A DNA stretch of 18,877 nucleotides. It comes from Erysipelotrichaceae bacterium. GTDB taxonomy: Bacteria; Bacillota_I; Bacilli_A; Erysipelotrichales; Erysipelotrichaceae. The position numbers and the translations under genes are program-made. Of the stretch, positions 7,066-14,721 are shown piece after piece. The notes under the pieces are model-generated. The model searched no databases. It was not told the origin of the DNA and saw only the letters and a program-made list of their open reading frames with translations. Numbering within the stretch: the stretch's first letter is position 1; each line of letters begins with the position of its first letter. The DNA is taken from positions 1-18,877 of the forward strand of contig JAFZBT010000045.1 of assembly GCA_017561615.1 (NCBI GenBank), in the 5' to 3' direction.

Positions 7066-8058
7066 ATGAGAGTTCTGTTCGTCGGTGACATCGTCGGCCG
7101 ATCCGGAAGGAATGCGCTGGCCGGCTATCTGCCGCAGCTTAAGGAAGAATACGGCTATGATCTGCTGATCATCAACGGTGAAAATGCCGCGCACGGCAAG
7201 GGAATTACCAGAAAGATCTACGATCAGCTGGTAGCTCTCGGCGCTGACTGCATCACCCTGGGAAACCATGCCTTCAGCAAGGATAACGTCCTGACCTTCA
7301 TCAGAGACGCTGACAGGCTGATCAGGCCGGAGAACATGCTGCCGGTGGGCATCGGCAGTTCCGTGAAGATCATCGAGAGAGAAGGCACCAGCATCGGCAT
7401 CTTCAACATCTACGGTTCGGTCTTCATGGATCAGTGTTCCGAAAGTCCGTTTACGGCCTTTGCCAGGCTGATTGAAGAGCACCCGTGCGACATCCGCATC
7501 GTTGATTTCCATGGCGAAGCCACTGGGGAGAAATACCTCTTCATGGAATACTTCCGCAAAGACTGCCAGCTGATCGTGGGTACCCATACCCATGTCCAGA
7601 CGGCTGATGAAGCCATCCATCAGGGCTGCGGATTCATCTGTGACGTCGGCATGACCGGACCGTATGATTCCATCATCGGCAGGGACACGGCCGAGGTCAT
7701 TGACAATAACGTTCACAACCTGCCGACCAGGTATACCGTCGCCCAGGGCGAGGGCATCCTGTCAGCAGTGATATGTGACATTGATTTGGTTAAAAAGGAG
7801 GCGACGGCAATCAGCCGCATTCAGATCAGACCTGATGCTGAAGAAAAGCAAGATTGCCGCAATGATAAAGGAGTTGATATTATGCCTGTTACAGTAAATA
7901 AGGAACTTTGTCTTGGATGTGGTGCTTGCACTGAAGTATGTCCGGTTGGAGCCCTCGCACTCGGTGAAGACGGACTGGCTGAAAGTAATCAGGATATCTG
8001 CATTGACTGCGGCGCCTGCGTCGCTACATGTCCTGTAGGAGCAATTAGTCAAGACTAA
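7066..8058 (+). CDS. ymdB: YmdB-family metallophosphodiesterase, frame continuous with ferredoxin
   Basis: Residues 1 to about 262 are YmdB, a calcineurin-like metallophosphoesterase that cleaves 2',3'-cyclic nucleotides in vitro and affects biofilm and motility switching in B. subtilis. The metal ligands are in place: Asp8 (VGDIVG), Glu39 and Asn40 (INGEN), Asn67-His68 (GNHAF), His149 (DFHGEA), His174 and His176 (GTHTH). The ATG at 7066 lies one base after the rny stop and matches the family's MRILFIGD start; a TTG at 7054 is less likely. Unusually there is no stop codon at the expected end near residue 264-272: the frame continues through a 10-residue polar linker into the ferredoxin, giving 330 residues. 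A TGATAA in another frame (7863-7868) lies just before the ferredoxin ribosome binding site, so a one-base indel would separate the genes. Confidence 0.9.
   Translation: MRVLFVGDIVGRSGRNALAGYLPQLKEEYGYDLLIINGENAAHGKGITRKIYDQLVALGADCITLGNHAFSKDNVLTFIRDADRLIRPENMLPVGIGSSVKIIEREGTSIGIFNIYGSVFMDQCSESPFTAFARLIEEHPCDIRIVDFHGEATGEKYLFMEYFRKDCQLIVGTHTHVQTADEAIHQGCGFICDVGMTGPYDSIIGRDTAEVIDNNVHNLPTRYTVAQGEGILSAVICDIDLVKKEATAISRIQIRPDAEEKQDCRNDKGVDIMPVTVNKELCLGCGACTEVCPVGALALGEDGLAESNQDICIDCGACVATCPVGAISQD
7882..8058 (+). CDS. 2[4Fe-4S] ferredoxin
   Basis: This 58-residue protein is a clostridial-type ferredoxin, a soluble low-potential electron carrier. Two C-x2-C-x2-C-x3-C-P motifs are complete, with cysteines at 10, 13, 16, 20 and at 40, 43, 46, 50, in two pseudo-symmetric halves. 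It has its own signals: AAAGGAG at 7867-7873, eight bases before the ATG at 7882, so it is probably translated independently even though its frame is open from ymdB. Its early codons (GTT, GTA, AAT, CTT, TGT, GGT) are more AT-ended than those of its neighbours, which can accompany high expression. A terminator overlaps its stop codon. The radical-SAM enzyme MiaB encoded next needs electrons, so a link is possible, but this is only a guess from position. Confidence 0.93.
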   Translation: MPVTVNKELCLGCGACTEVCPVGALALGEDGLAESNQDICIDCGACVATCPVGAISQD

Positions 8059-8082
8059 ACCAAGCACACCGCTTGGTTTTTT
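8057..8082 (+). terminator. Terminator after ferredoxin
   Basis: AACCAAGC (8058-8065) pairs exactly with GCTTGGTT (8071-8078) around an ACACC loop, followed by TTTT. The stem begins on the ferredoxin stop codon, and the miaB ribosome binding site AAGGG starts right after the T-run, leaving no space for a promoter between them. Confidence 0.85.
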
Positions 8083-8097
8083 AAGGGAAAAAGCGTT

Positions 8098-9552
8098 ATG
8101 AGTGAATTCAAGCTGCCAAATGAAAGGGATGCCAGAGTAAGAAGCCGCGCCTACCGCAGCGAGATCGTCAGAGATCCCGTGGTCCTGAGCGAAGAGCAGA
8201 AGATCCTTGGTAACGGACTGCTTTACCATGTCAGTACCTATGGCTGCCAGGCTAACGTGCGCGACGGAGAGGTCATCTGCGGAATCCTGGAGGAAATGGG
8301 CTTTACAAGCACCGAGGATCTGGCTCAGGCTGATCTGATCATCCTGAATACCTGCGCCATCAGAGAGAACGCCGAAAACAAGGTCGTCGGCGAGCTCGGT
8401 TTTCTGCAGTCCTACAAGCGCCGTAACCCGCGGCTGATCGTGGGTGTCTGCGGCTGCATGGCCCAGGAGGAAAAGATGGCAAGAAAGATCGTCGACAGAT
8501 ACCCGGTCGTCGATCTGATGTTTGGCACTCATAACATTTACCGACTGCCGGCCCTGCTGGAAAACATCATCAGAAACGATCAGCGCTCCATTGAGGTGCT
8601 GTCTGAACAGGGCCGGATATATGAAGGCCTGCCGACCATCAGGACCAGCAGGCACAAGGCGTTCGTCAACATCATGGACGGCTGCGACAAGTTCTGCACC
8701 TACTGCATCGTCCCCTATACCAGAGGACAGCAGCGCAGCCGGCTGAAGGATGACGTAATCAGGGAATGCCGCCAGCTGATTAACAGTGGCTACCGGGAGA
8801 TAACGCTGATCGGCCAGAATGTCAATGCCTACGGCAAGGACCTGGACGAAGGATACGATTTCGCGACGCTGCTGAATGAAGTTGCCGATCTGGGCATCGA
8901 GAGGCTGAGATTCACGACCTCCCATCCCTGGGACTTCACCGACGCCATGATCGATGCGATCGCCGACCGAGAAAACATCATGCCTTTCATTCATCTGCCC
9001 CTGCAGTCGGGCAATGACGAAATACTGAAGCTCATGGGCAGAAGATATACCCGTGAGCAGTATCTGGACCTCTACGACCGCATTGTAAGCCGCGTGAGCG
9101 AGGTTGCCGTGTCAACCGACATCATAGTCGGATTCCCCAATGAGACCAGCCAGCAGTTTCTGGATACCCTGAGCGTGGTCGATTACTGCCGCTATGACAA
9201 CGCCTACAGCTTCATCTACTCCCCGCGGGAATCCACGCCAGCCGCCCGGATGGCTGACAGCACGCCGATGGAAGAGAAGAAGGAGAGGCTGGCCATCCTT
9301 AATCAGAAACTGGGCGAATACTCAAAGATGCGCAACAAGGCCTGGGAAAACCGAGTCTGTGATGTTCTGGTCGACGGCTTCTCAAAGACTGACAGAACGG
9401 TCATGTCCGGTTATACGCGCCAGCAGAAACTGGTCAATTTCCGCAGCGGAAAGGCCCGGGTTGGTGATATAATAGATGTAAGGATAACGGAAGGAATGAA
9501 GAATTCCCTGAATGGAATCGACATTTCCGAAGAAAGGGCAGAGAATGAATAA
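8098..9552 (+). CDS. miaB: tRNA-2-methylthio-N6-isopentenyladenosine synthase MiaB
   Basis: MiaB is a radical-SAM methylthiotransferase that adds the methylthio group to i6A37 in tRNAs reading UNN codons. It carries the N-terminal [4Fe-4S] domain with cysteines in YGCQAN (C50), NTCAIR (C86) and CGCMAQ (C120). The radical-SAM cluster motif is GCDKFCTYC (C196, C200, C203), followed by VPYTRG and the LIGQNVNAYG segment. A TRAM domain ends the protein (about 415-480). Its 484 residues include the N-terminal extension of about 40 residues seen in Bacillota members. The ATG at 8098 is preceded by AAGGG at 8083-8087. Its last 8 bases overlap the RNase J homologue. Because a terminator lies immediately upstream, its transcription must come from read-through or an unseen internal promoter. 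Confidence 0.96.
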   Translation: MSEFKLPNERDARVRSRAYRSEIVRDPVVLSEEQKILGNGLLYHVSTYGCQANVRDGEVICGILEEMGFTSTEDLAQADLIILNTCAIRENAENKVVGELGFLQSYKRRNPRLIVGVCGCMAQEEKMARKIVDRYPVVDLMFGTHNIYRLPALLENIIRNDQRSIEVLSEQGRIYEGLPTIRTSRHKAFVNIMDGCDKFCTYCIVPYTRGQQRSRLKDDVIRECRQLINSGYREITLIGQNVNAYGKDLDEGYDFATLLNEVADLGIERLRFTTSHPWDFTDAMIDAIADRENIMPFIHLPLQSGNDEILKLMGRRYTREQYLDLYDRIVSRVSEVAVSTDIIVGFPNETSQQFLDTLSVVDYCRYDNAYSFIYSPRESTPAARMADSTPMEEKKERLAILNQKLGEYSKMRNKAWENRVCDVLVDGFSKTDRTVMSGYTRQQKLVNFRSGKARVGDIIDVRITEGMKNSLNGIDISEERAENE

Positions 9553-11206
9553 TCTGAAGCTTTACGCCCTGGGCGGGCTTGACGAAAACGGAAAGAATCT
9601 TTACTGCGTTGAGATCGATGAGGCGATCTACATCGTTAACTGCGGCATCAAGAGAACGGATATCTCCCAGTTCGGCATCGACTACGTGACCTGCGACATC
9701 ACCTATCTGGTGGAAAACAGGGACAGGGTAAAGGCCGTCATCGTGACCAACATGCATGACGACATGATGGAAGCCGTCCCCTTCCTGCTGAAGGAGATCA
9801 GCGTCCCGGTCTATGCCACCCCCATCTGCCTGCGCTTTCTGAGGGAATACCTGAAGGAAAGCAATGTGACAAAATATGCCCTTCATGAACTGCCGCGCAG
9901 CGGCGAGACCGTCATAGAAGGAGTCAGGGTGACCAGCTTCGGACTGACTTCCTCAACACCGGAAGCCATCGGCATCGCGATCGATACGCCGAAAGGCCAG
10001 GTCGTCTTTGCCAGCGAATACGTGACCTACTTCGATCTGACCAGCGATTATTTCAGGACCGACATCGGCAAGGTAGCCGAGATCGGCAAGCAGGGCGTTC
10101 TGGTCGCGATGATCGAAAGCATGTATGCTGACCGTCCGGGCTTCACCTCACCCAACCACTGCATCTCAGGCCATCTGCGTCCGGTATTTGAAGACGCTCA
10201 GGGACGTATCATCATCACCGTCTACGGACAGAACTACTTCCGCATCAAGGAGATCTTCGATTTGGCGGCTGAATTCCATAAGAAGATCTACTGCCGGGAC
10301 GCCAAGTTCCGTTCCTACCTCAACGTCTTTGCCGAGAACGACTACTACGTTCCGCCCAAGGATACCCTGCTTACTCCGGGAGCCTTCCGCAACGAGATCG
10401 ATGACTGCATCATTCTGGTAACCGGATTCGGTGCCCGCGTCTTCAACGGCATGTACCGAATCGCCATCGGTGAAGATGAGGAGATCGAACTGCGCGGAAG
10501 CGATACCGTCATCATTGCCTCTCCCGCCGTCAGCGGCGCCGAGAAGGAAGCCAGCGCCATGGAAAACGAACTCTACCGTGACAACGTCCATGTCGTCAAG
10601 CTGGATAAGAAGCAGGTGCTGTCAATGCACCCGTCTCAGGAAGACATCAAGATGTTCCTGTCCCTGCTGAAGCCCAGTTATTTCCTGCCGGTCGCCGGTT
10701 CCTACCGCGACTTCGTAAATGCGGCCAATCTGGCCGTGGAGATCGGCTTTACACCCGACAAGATCATCATTCTGGATAACGGTCAGATCGCCGAATTCGA
10801 GGACGGAAGACTGAAATCAACAGCCAGCGTCATCGAGAACATCGGTGAGAATCTGATCAACGAAGAAGAGAAGAAGGACATTACCTCATCCGTACTCAAG
10901 GACAGGGAACTGCTGAGCACGGACGGGGTCATCATCATCGGCATTGCCATTGATTACAATACCAAGCACGTCATTGCCGGGCCGGACATTCAGTCCCGCG
11001 GCGTCATCTACGTGAAGGATTCCGAGTACCTGATCAAGAATCTCGCCAACATGTGCGTGGACATGATCGAGGAAAAGGCCACCAACGGCGAATTCGTGAA
11101 CCTGGAAGCGCGCGCGGAAATGCGCGAAATGGTCGCCAAGTACGTCTTCCGCGAAACCGGCAAGAAGCCGATGATCCTGCCCGCCATCATTGAGATAAAC
11201 ATATAG
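9545..11206 (+). CDS. RNase J-family beta-CASP protein, probably catalytically inactive
   Basis: This 553-residue protein aligns end to end with RNases J1/J2: ALGGLDENGKN (8-18), a metallo-beta-lactamase region, a beta-CASP region, and a C-terminal domain ending KPMILPAIIEI. RNase J normally degrades RNA 5' to 3' using two metals. Here most ligands are changed: the T-H-x-H-x-D-H motif reads TNMHDDM (68-74), so the first and last His are Asn and Met; the His of T-H-S-I-P is Ser136; the Asp of T-G-D-F is Glu158; and the His of P-I-H-G-E-Y is Ala384. His71, Asp73 and His362 remain. The start at 9545 overlaps the miaB stop and follows AAAGGG; a longer frame from 9512 lacks family similarity. It may act as a non-catalytic partner of an active RNase J encoded elsewhere, as J2 assists J1. 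Position before ftsK matches B. subtilis rnjB-spoIIIE. Confidence 0.88.
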   Translation: MNNLKLYALGGLDENGKNLYCVEIDEAIYIVNCGIKRTDISQFGIDYVTCDITYLVENRDRVKAVIVTNMHDDMMEAVPFLLKEISVPVYATPICLRFLREYLKESNVTKYALHELPRSGETVIEGVRVTSFGLTSSTPEAIGIAIDTPKGQVVFASEYVTYFDLTSDYFRTDIGKVAEIGKQGVLVAMIESMYADRPGFTSPNHCISGHLRPVFEDAQGRIIITVYGQNYFRIKEIFDLAAEFHKKIYCRDAKFRSYLNVFAENDYYVPPKDTLLTPGAFRNEIDDCIILVTGFGARVFNGMYRIAIGEDEEIELRGSDTVIIASPAVSGAEKEASAMENELYRDNVHVVKLDKKQVLSMHPSQEDIKMFLSLLKPSYFLPVAGSYRDFVNAANLAVEIGFTPDKIIILDNGQIAEFEDGRLKSTASVIENIGENLINEEEKKDITSSVLKDRELLSTDGVIIIGIAIDYNTKHVIAGPDIQSRGVIYVKDSEYLIKNLANMCVDMIEEKATNGEFVNLEARAEMREMVAKYVFRETGKKPMILPAIIEINI

Positions 11207-11218
11207 GAGCTGATGTTA

Positions 11219-13396
11219 ATGAGTAAGACCCGAAGAAAGAAAAAGGCCGCCGGCCAGAATTCCTTTATCGGCTATACATATCTGATCATCGCGATCGTCC
11301 TGTGCCTGATCGCTCTCATGCATGAGATGACAGGCTTTCTGGGAAGATGGCTTTTCAGTGCGGGAAGCTATCTGTTCGGCCAGCTTTGGTTTGTGCCCTA
11401 TGTGATCGTGATCATCATGTGCCTTTTAAGGGCCTATAAGGTGGAAATGCCGGCCAAGCTGATCGTGACCATGGTCCTGTTCTTTCTGGCTACGGCGCTG
11501 ATACTGGCCTGTCTGTCCTTTAAGGAAAGCCAGGAACCGCTCAAGCTTATCAGCGAGTACTTCCATAATACCAGGGAGATCTTCGCCGGTAAGACCATGG
11601 GCAGAAGCGGTCTGTTGGGAATCGCTCTCTACGGGCTTATTGCCTCGGCAGCCGATTACTGGGGCGTCATAATCGTCATCTGCGTGCTGTTCATCGTCGG
11701 CATACTCATTCATACCGAAGAGATCAAAAAGCGCCTGAAGACGCTTAAAAAGCCCGAGGGAACCAGGAAGACGGCCGCGGAGAAGAACCGTCAGCCCAGC
11801 TTCTTTGATCTGGATGAGCAGAAACGGGAAGAAAAGCGCCTTAAGAAAGAGCAGCGCCGGTTCGAAAAAGAACAGCAGAAGCTTCAGAAGCAGGAAAAGA
11901 AGGAACAGACTGTTACCCCGGCCGCCGCAAAGCAGCCGGAAAAGCCGGCATTTGTCCCGGCTGGTGACAAGTCAGCTTCCGCCCAGAAGAACTACATGCT
12001 GCCGTCACTGTCCTATCTGGATACCCCGGTCATCGACAAGAGCAACGTCAACCGCGACAATGCCAGGGAGAAGTGGGCAAGCCTGTCCGAGATCCTGTCT
12101 TCCTTTGATCTGGATTCCTCACTGGAAGGCTACAACATCGGTCCGTCCATCACCCAGTTTGAGATCGTTCCCAAGAGCAATTTCAACATCAACAAATACG
12201 CGACCATCGAACGCAACATCCGCATGGCTCTGGCCGTCAGCGACGTGCGCATCGAAGCGCCGATCCCGGGCAAAAGAGCCGTCGGCATTGAGATACCGAA
12301 CGTCAGGCCGACTCTGGTTACCCTGAAGGAAATGCTGAAGGACGTTCCCGATGAATACCAGTTCAACCCGCTGATGATCGCCGTCGGCAAGAACATCGCC
12401 GGCAAGGGCATCTACGGTTCGATCAACAAGATGCCGCACATGCTGATCGCCGGCGCTACCGGCAGCGGTAAGAGCGTCTGCATCAACAGCATCATCATGA
12501 CCATTCTGATGAGAGCCCGTCCGGATGAAGTCAAACTGCTGCTGATCGACCCCAAGAAGGTCGAATTCAGCGCCTTTGACAACATCCCCCATCTGATCAC
12601 CCCGATCATTACCGAAACTGACAAGGCCGCCGGTGCACTGGCCAAGCTGATCCAGATCATGGAAAAGCGGTTTGACATGTTTTCACAGAACCGCTGTCAG
12701 AACATCGACCAGTATAACAAGTCCGTAGCGGACGATCAGAAGCTCTGCAGCATCGTCTGCATCATCGATGAGCTGGCTGACCTGATGATGACCCACCGTA
12801 ATGAAGTAGAACCGCGCATCACCCGGCTGGCTTCCCTGGCCAGAGCGGCCGGCATCTACATGATCCTGGCCACCCAGAGACCGTCAACCGACATCATTAC
12901 CGGCACCATCAAGGCCAACATCGTCTCGCGCATAGCCTTTGCGGTTAACAGCGGCTATGACTCCAAGACCATCCTGGACGGTCCGGGCGCTGAAAAGCTG
13001 CTCGGCAACGGCGACATGCTCTATAATCCGGCCGGTGCCAGCGCGCCGACCAGAGTGCAGGGCGTCTATGTTTCCAAGGATGAGATAGCCAGAGTAATGG
13101 AGTACTTCGCCAAGAGCAAGTATGAACCGGTCTTCGACGATTTCTTCAATGAGGAAGAGGACGGCGAACTTGATGAAGGCGGAGCCATGATACCCAGCGG
13201 CGTCAAGGACAAGATGTATCCGGAAGTCGAAAGATGGGTAAAGACCCAGAAGACGGTTTCCGCCAACCAGATCCAGAGAAGGTTCAACATGGGCTATCCC
13301 CATGCCGCCAACCTGATCGACGCACTGGAGTATAACGGCGTCATTTCCGGTTCCAACGGCTCCAAGCCGCGCGATGTCCTGGTCAATGAGCCGTAA
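11219..13396 (+). CDS. ftsK: DNA translocase FtsK/SpoIIIE
   Basis: FtsK/SpoIIIE is a hexameric ATP-driven pump that moves chromosomal DNA through the closing septum. The 725 residues show four N-terminal transmembrane segments (within about 17-165), a charged Lys/Glu/Gln-rich linker (about 175-260), and the motor domain with Walker A GATGSGKS (412-419), LLIDPKKVEFSAF, and Walker B CIIDELADL (514-522). The C-terminal gamma winged helix (about 655-725, with VSANQIQRRFNMGYPHAANLID) reads DNA polarity signals. It is shorter than B. subtilis SpoIIIE (787), mainly in the linker. Two starts are possible: ATG 11213, or ATG 11219, which is better spaced from AGGAG at 11205-11209; the latter is chosen. 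The ribosome binding site overlaps the stop codon of the RNase J homologue, indicating coupling. Whether the cell sporulates cannot be told from this gene. Confidence 0.96.
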   Translation: MSKTRRKKKAAGQNSFIGYTYLIIAIVLCLIALMHEMTGFLGRWLFSAGSYLFGQLWFVPYVIVIIMCLLRAYKVEMPAKLIVTMVLFFLATALILACLSFKESQEPLKLISEYFHNTREIFAGKTMGRSGLLGIALYGLIASAADYWGVIIVICVLFIVGILIHTEEIKKRLKTLKKPEGTRKTAAEKNRQPSFFDLDEQKREEKRLKKEQRRFEKEQQKLQKQEKKEQTVTPAAAKQPEKPAFVPAGDKSASAQKNYMLPSLSYLDTPVIDKSNVNRDNAREKWASLSEILSSFDLDSSLEGYNIGPSITQFEIVPKSNFNINKYATIERNIRMALAVSDVRIEAPIPGKRAVGIEIPNVRPTLVTLKEMLKDVPDEYQFNPLMIAVGKNIAGKGIYGSINKMPHMLIAGATGSGKSVCINSIIMTILMRARPDEVKLLLIDPKKVEFSAFDNIPHLITPIITETDKAAGALAKLIQIMEKRFDMFSQNRCQNIDQYNKSVADDQKLCSIVCIIDELADLMMTHRNEVEPRITRLASLARAAGIYMILATQRPSTDIITGTIKANIVSRIAFAVNSGYDSKTILDGPGAEKLLGNGDMLYNPAGASAPTRVQGVYVSKDEIARVMEYFAKSKYEPVFDDFFNEEEDGELDEGGAMIPSGVKDKMYPEVERWVKTQKTVSANQIQRRFNMGYPHAANLIDALEYNGVISGSNGSKPRDVLVNEP

Positions 13397-13406
13397 GACC
13401 CAAGTG

Positions 13407-13435
13407 TTTACATTAAATGAGGTTTTTGATAGATT
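13407..13435 (+). promoter_or_regulatory. Probable promoter for the pyrH-rseP operon
   Basis: TTTACA (13407-13412) and TAGATT (13430-13435) are 17 bases apart, matching 5 of 6 and 4 of 6 consensus positions. They lie in the only AT-rich gap between ftsK and pyrH. No terminator is visible after ftsK, so read-through may also contribute. Confidence 0.5.
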
Positions 13436-13456
13436 ATTTAGTGGAAGGTGAGAATC

Positions 13457-14161
13457 ATGTATAAAAGAGTCCTCTTAAAGCTCTCCGGCGAAGCCCTGGC
13501 GTCCAAGGAATCAACGTTTGACGCCGAGAAGATCGCCAAGATCGCCAATGAACTGAAACTGGTAACCGCCAGAGGCGTTCAGGTCGCCATCGTCGTCGGC
13601 GGCGGCAACATCATCCGCGGCAAGTTTGCCCAGAAGATGAATCTTCCCCGCGTGGAAGCCGACAAGATGGGCATGCTGGGCACCATGATCAATGCCCTGG
13701 CCCTGATGGGCGGCTTTGAGCAGAACGGACTGCATGCCTACATGCAGTCAGCCGTTGACTGCCCGAAGGTATGCGATCTGGCTGATAACCGCAAGGCAGT
13801 TGAGAAGATGGAGAACGGATACATAGTAGTTTACGGCGGCGGCACGGGAAATCCCTATTTCTCGACCGATACCGGCGCTGCCCTCAGAGCAGCGGAGATC
13901 CAGGCTGATGCCATCCTGATGGCCAAGAACGGCGTCGACGGCGTCTACAGCGCTGACCCCGATACCCATCCGGATGCCGTAAAGTTCGATGAACTGACCT
14001 ACCAGGATATTCTGGACAAGCAGCTGAAGGTGATTGATGCCACGGCGGCTGCTCTATGCATAGATGCCAACGTCGATTCCGTCGTCTTCGACATGGGAGA
14101 CATCCACAACATCTCCCGGGTCATTGACGGTGAAAGGATCGGCACGGTAATCCACGTATGA
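13457..14161 (+). CDS. pyrH: Uridylate kinase (UMP kinase)
   Basis: PyrH phosphorylates UMP to UDP with ATP and is a bacterial-type hexameric enzyme of the amino-acid kinase fold. The visible signatures are KLSGEAL (about 6-12), VVGGGNIIRG (about 44-53) for phosphate binding, ADKMGMLGTMINALAL (about 67-82), YGGGTGNPYFSTD (about 128-140) and AKNGVDGVYSADP. Its 234 residues are normal. A GTG at 13448 lies inside the GGAAGGTGAG ribosome binding site, so the ATG at 13457 is preferred. It heads the run pyrH-frr-uppS-cdsA-dxr-rseP. The usual upstream partners rpsB and tsf are absent here and replaced by ftsK. Confidence 0.97.
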   Translation: MYKRVLLKLSGEALASKESTFDAEKIAKIANELKLVTARGVQVAIVVGGGNIIRGKFAQKMNLPRVEADKMGMLGTMINALALMGGFEQNGLHAYMQSAVDCPKVCDLADNRKAVEKMENGYIVVYGGGTGNPYFSTDTGAALRAAEIQADAILMAKNGVDGVYSADPDTHPDAVKFDELTYQDILDKQLKVIDATAAALCIDANVDSVVFDMGDIHNISRVIDGERIGTVIHV

Positions 14162-14174
14162 AGGAGGTAATGTT

Positions 14175-14717
14175 ATGTCACAGGTTGATGATGTAAAGAA
14201 GAAAATGAACGGTGTCATTGCGGTTTTTGAAAATGCACTGAATCAGATCAGGACCAGCGGTGCCAATCCGTCGCTGATCGCCAATGTCGAGATCGATTAT
14301 TATGGCATTCCTACCCCCATAAATCAGATCTCCTCGATAAATGTAATTGAAGGCAAGCAGCTTCTGGTCAAGCCTTATGAAATGAGAGTTGTCAAGGACA
14401 TCGAGAAGGCTATTTTCGCGGCCAATCTCGGACTTACTCCGCAGAATGAAGGCACCCAGATCAGAATCAACGTACCGCCGTTAACCGAAGAGAGAAGAAA
14501 GGAATATACCGCCAAGGTCGTCAAGATGGCTGAGGAAGCCAAGATCTCCTGCCGCAATGCCAGAAGGGACGGCAACGATGTCGTCAAGAAGGACAAGACC
14601 ATTCCCGAAGACATGCAGAAGGATCTGGTCGATCAGATCCAGAAGGCTACTGACGAGGCTATCAAGAGAATTGACGAGATCACGACCAAGAAGAACAAAG
14701 AGATCATGACGGTATAA
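14175..14717 (+). CDS. frr: Ribosome recycling factor
   Basis: RRF works with EF-G to split the post-termination ribosome. The 180-residue protein shows the two-domain pattern: an N-terminal helix, the domain II segment YYGIPTPINQISSINV (about 42-57), PPLTEERRKEY (about 101-111), and RNARRDGND (about 127-135), which holds the Arg residues important for ribosome binding. It is about five residues shorter than E. coli RRF near the second hinge, and the usual R-T-G-R-A after helix 1 reads RTSGA. AAGGAGG at 14161-14167, touching the pyrH stop, is seven bases before the ATG. Placement between pyrH and uppS is the widely conserved order. Confidence 0.97.
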   Translation: MSQVDDVKKKMNGVIAVFENALNQIRTSGANPSLIANVEIDYYGIPTPINQISSINVIEGKQLLVKPYEMRVVKDIEKAIFAANLGLTPQNEGTQIRINVPPLTEERRKEYTAKVVKMAEEAKISCRNARRDGNDVVKKDKTIPEDMQKDLVDQIQKATDEAIKRIDEITTKKNKEIMTV

Positions 14718-14721
14718 TCGC

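Noticed and set aside
7792..7815. Strong AAAAAGGAGG inside ymdB
   Set aside because: No ATG, GTG or TTG follows at a usable distance. The bases encode conserved-looking Lys-Lys-Glu codons of YmdB.
7762..8994. 410-codon open frame on the minus strand opposite the end of ymdB, the ferredoxin gene and most of miaB
   Set aside because: It overlaps three well-supported genes, crosses a terminator, and its product has no recognisable motif. It is an antisense shadow of the codon pattern on the + strand.
14244..14270. RTSGA instead of R-T-G-R-A in ribosome recycling factor as a sign of altered function
   Set aside because: The Arg-rich ribosome-binding segment RNARRDGND is intact and the rest of the protein is normal, so this is most likely neutral lineage variation.
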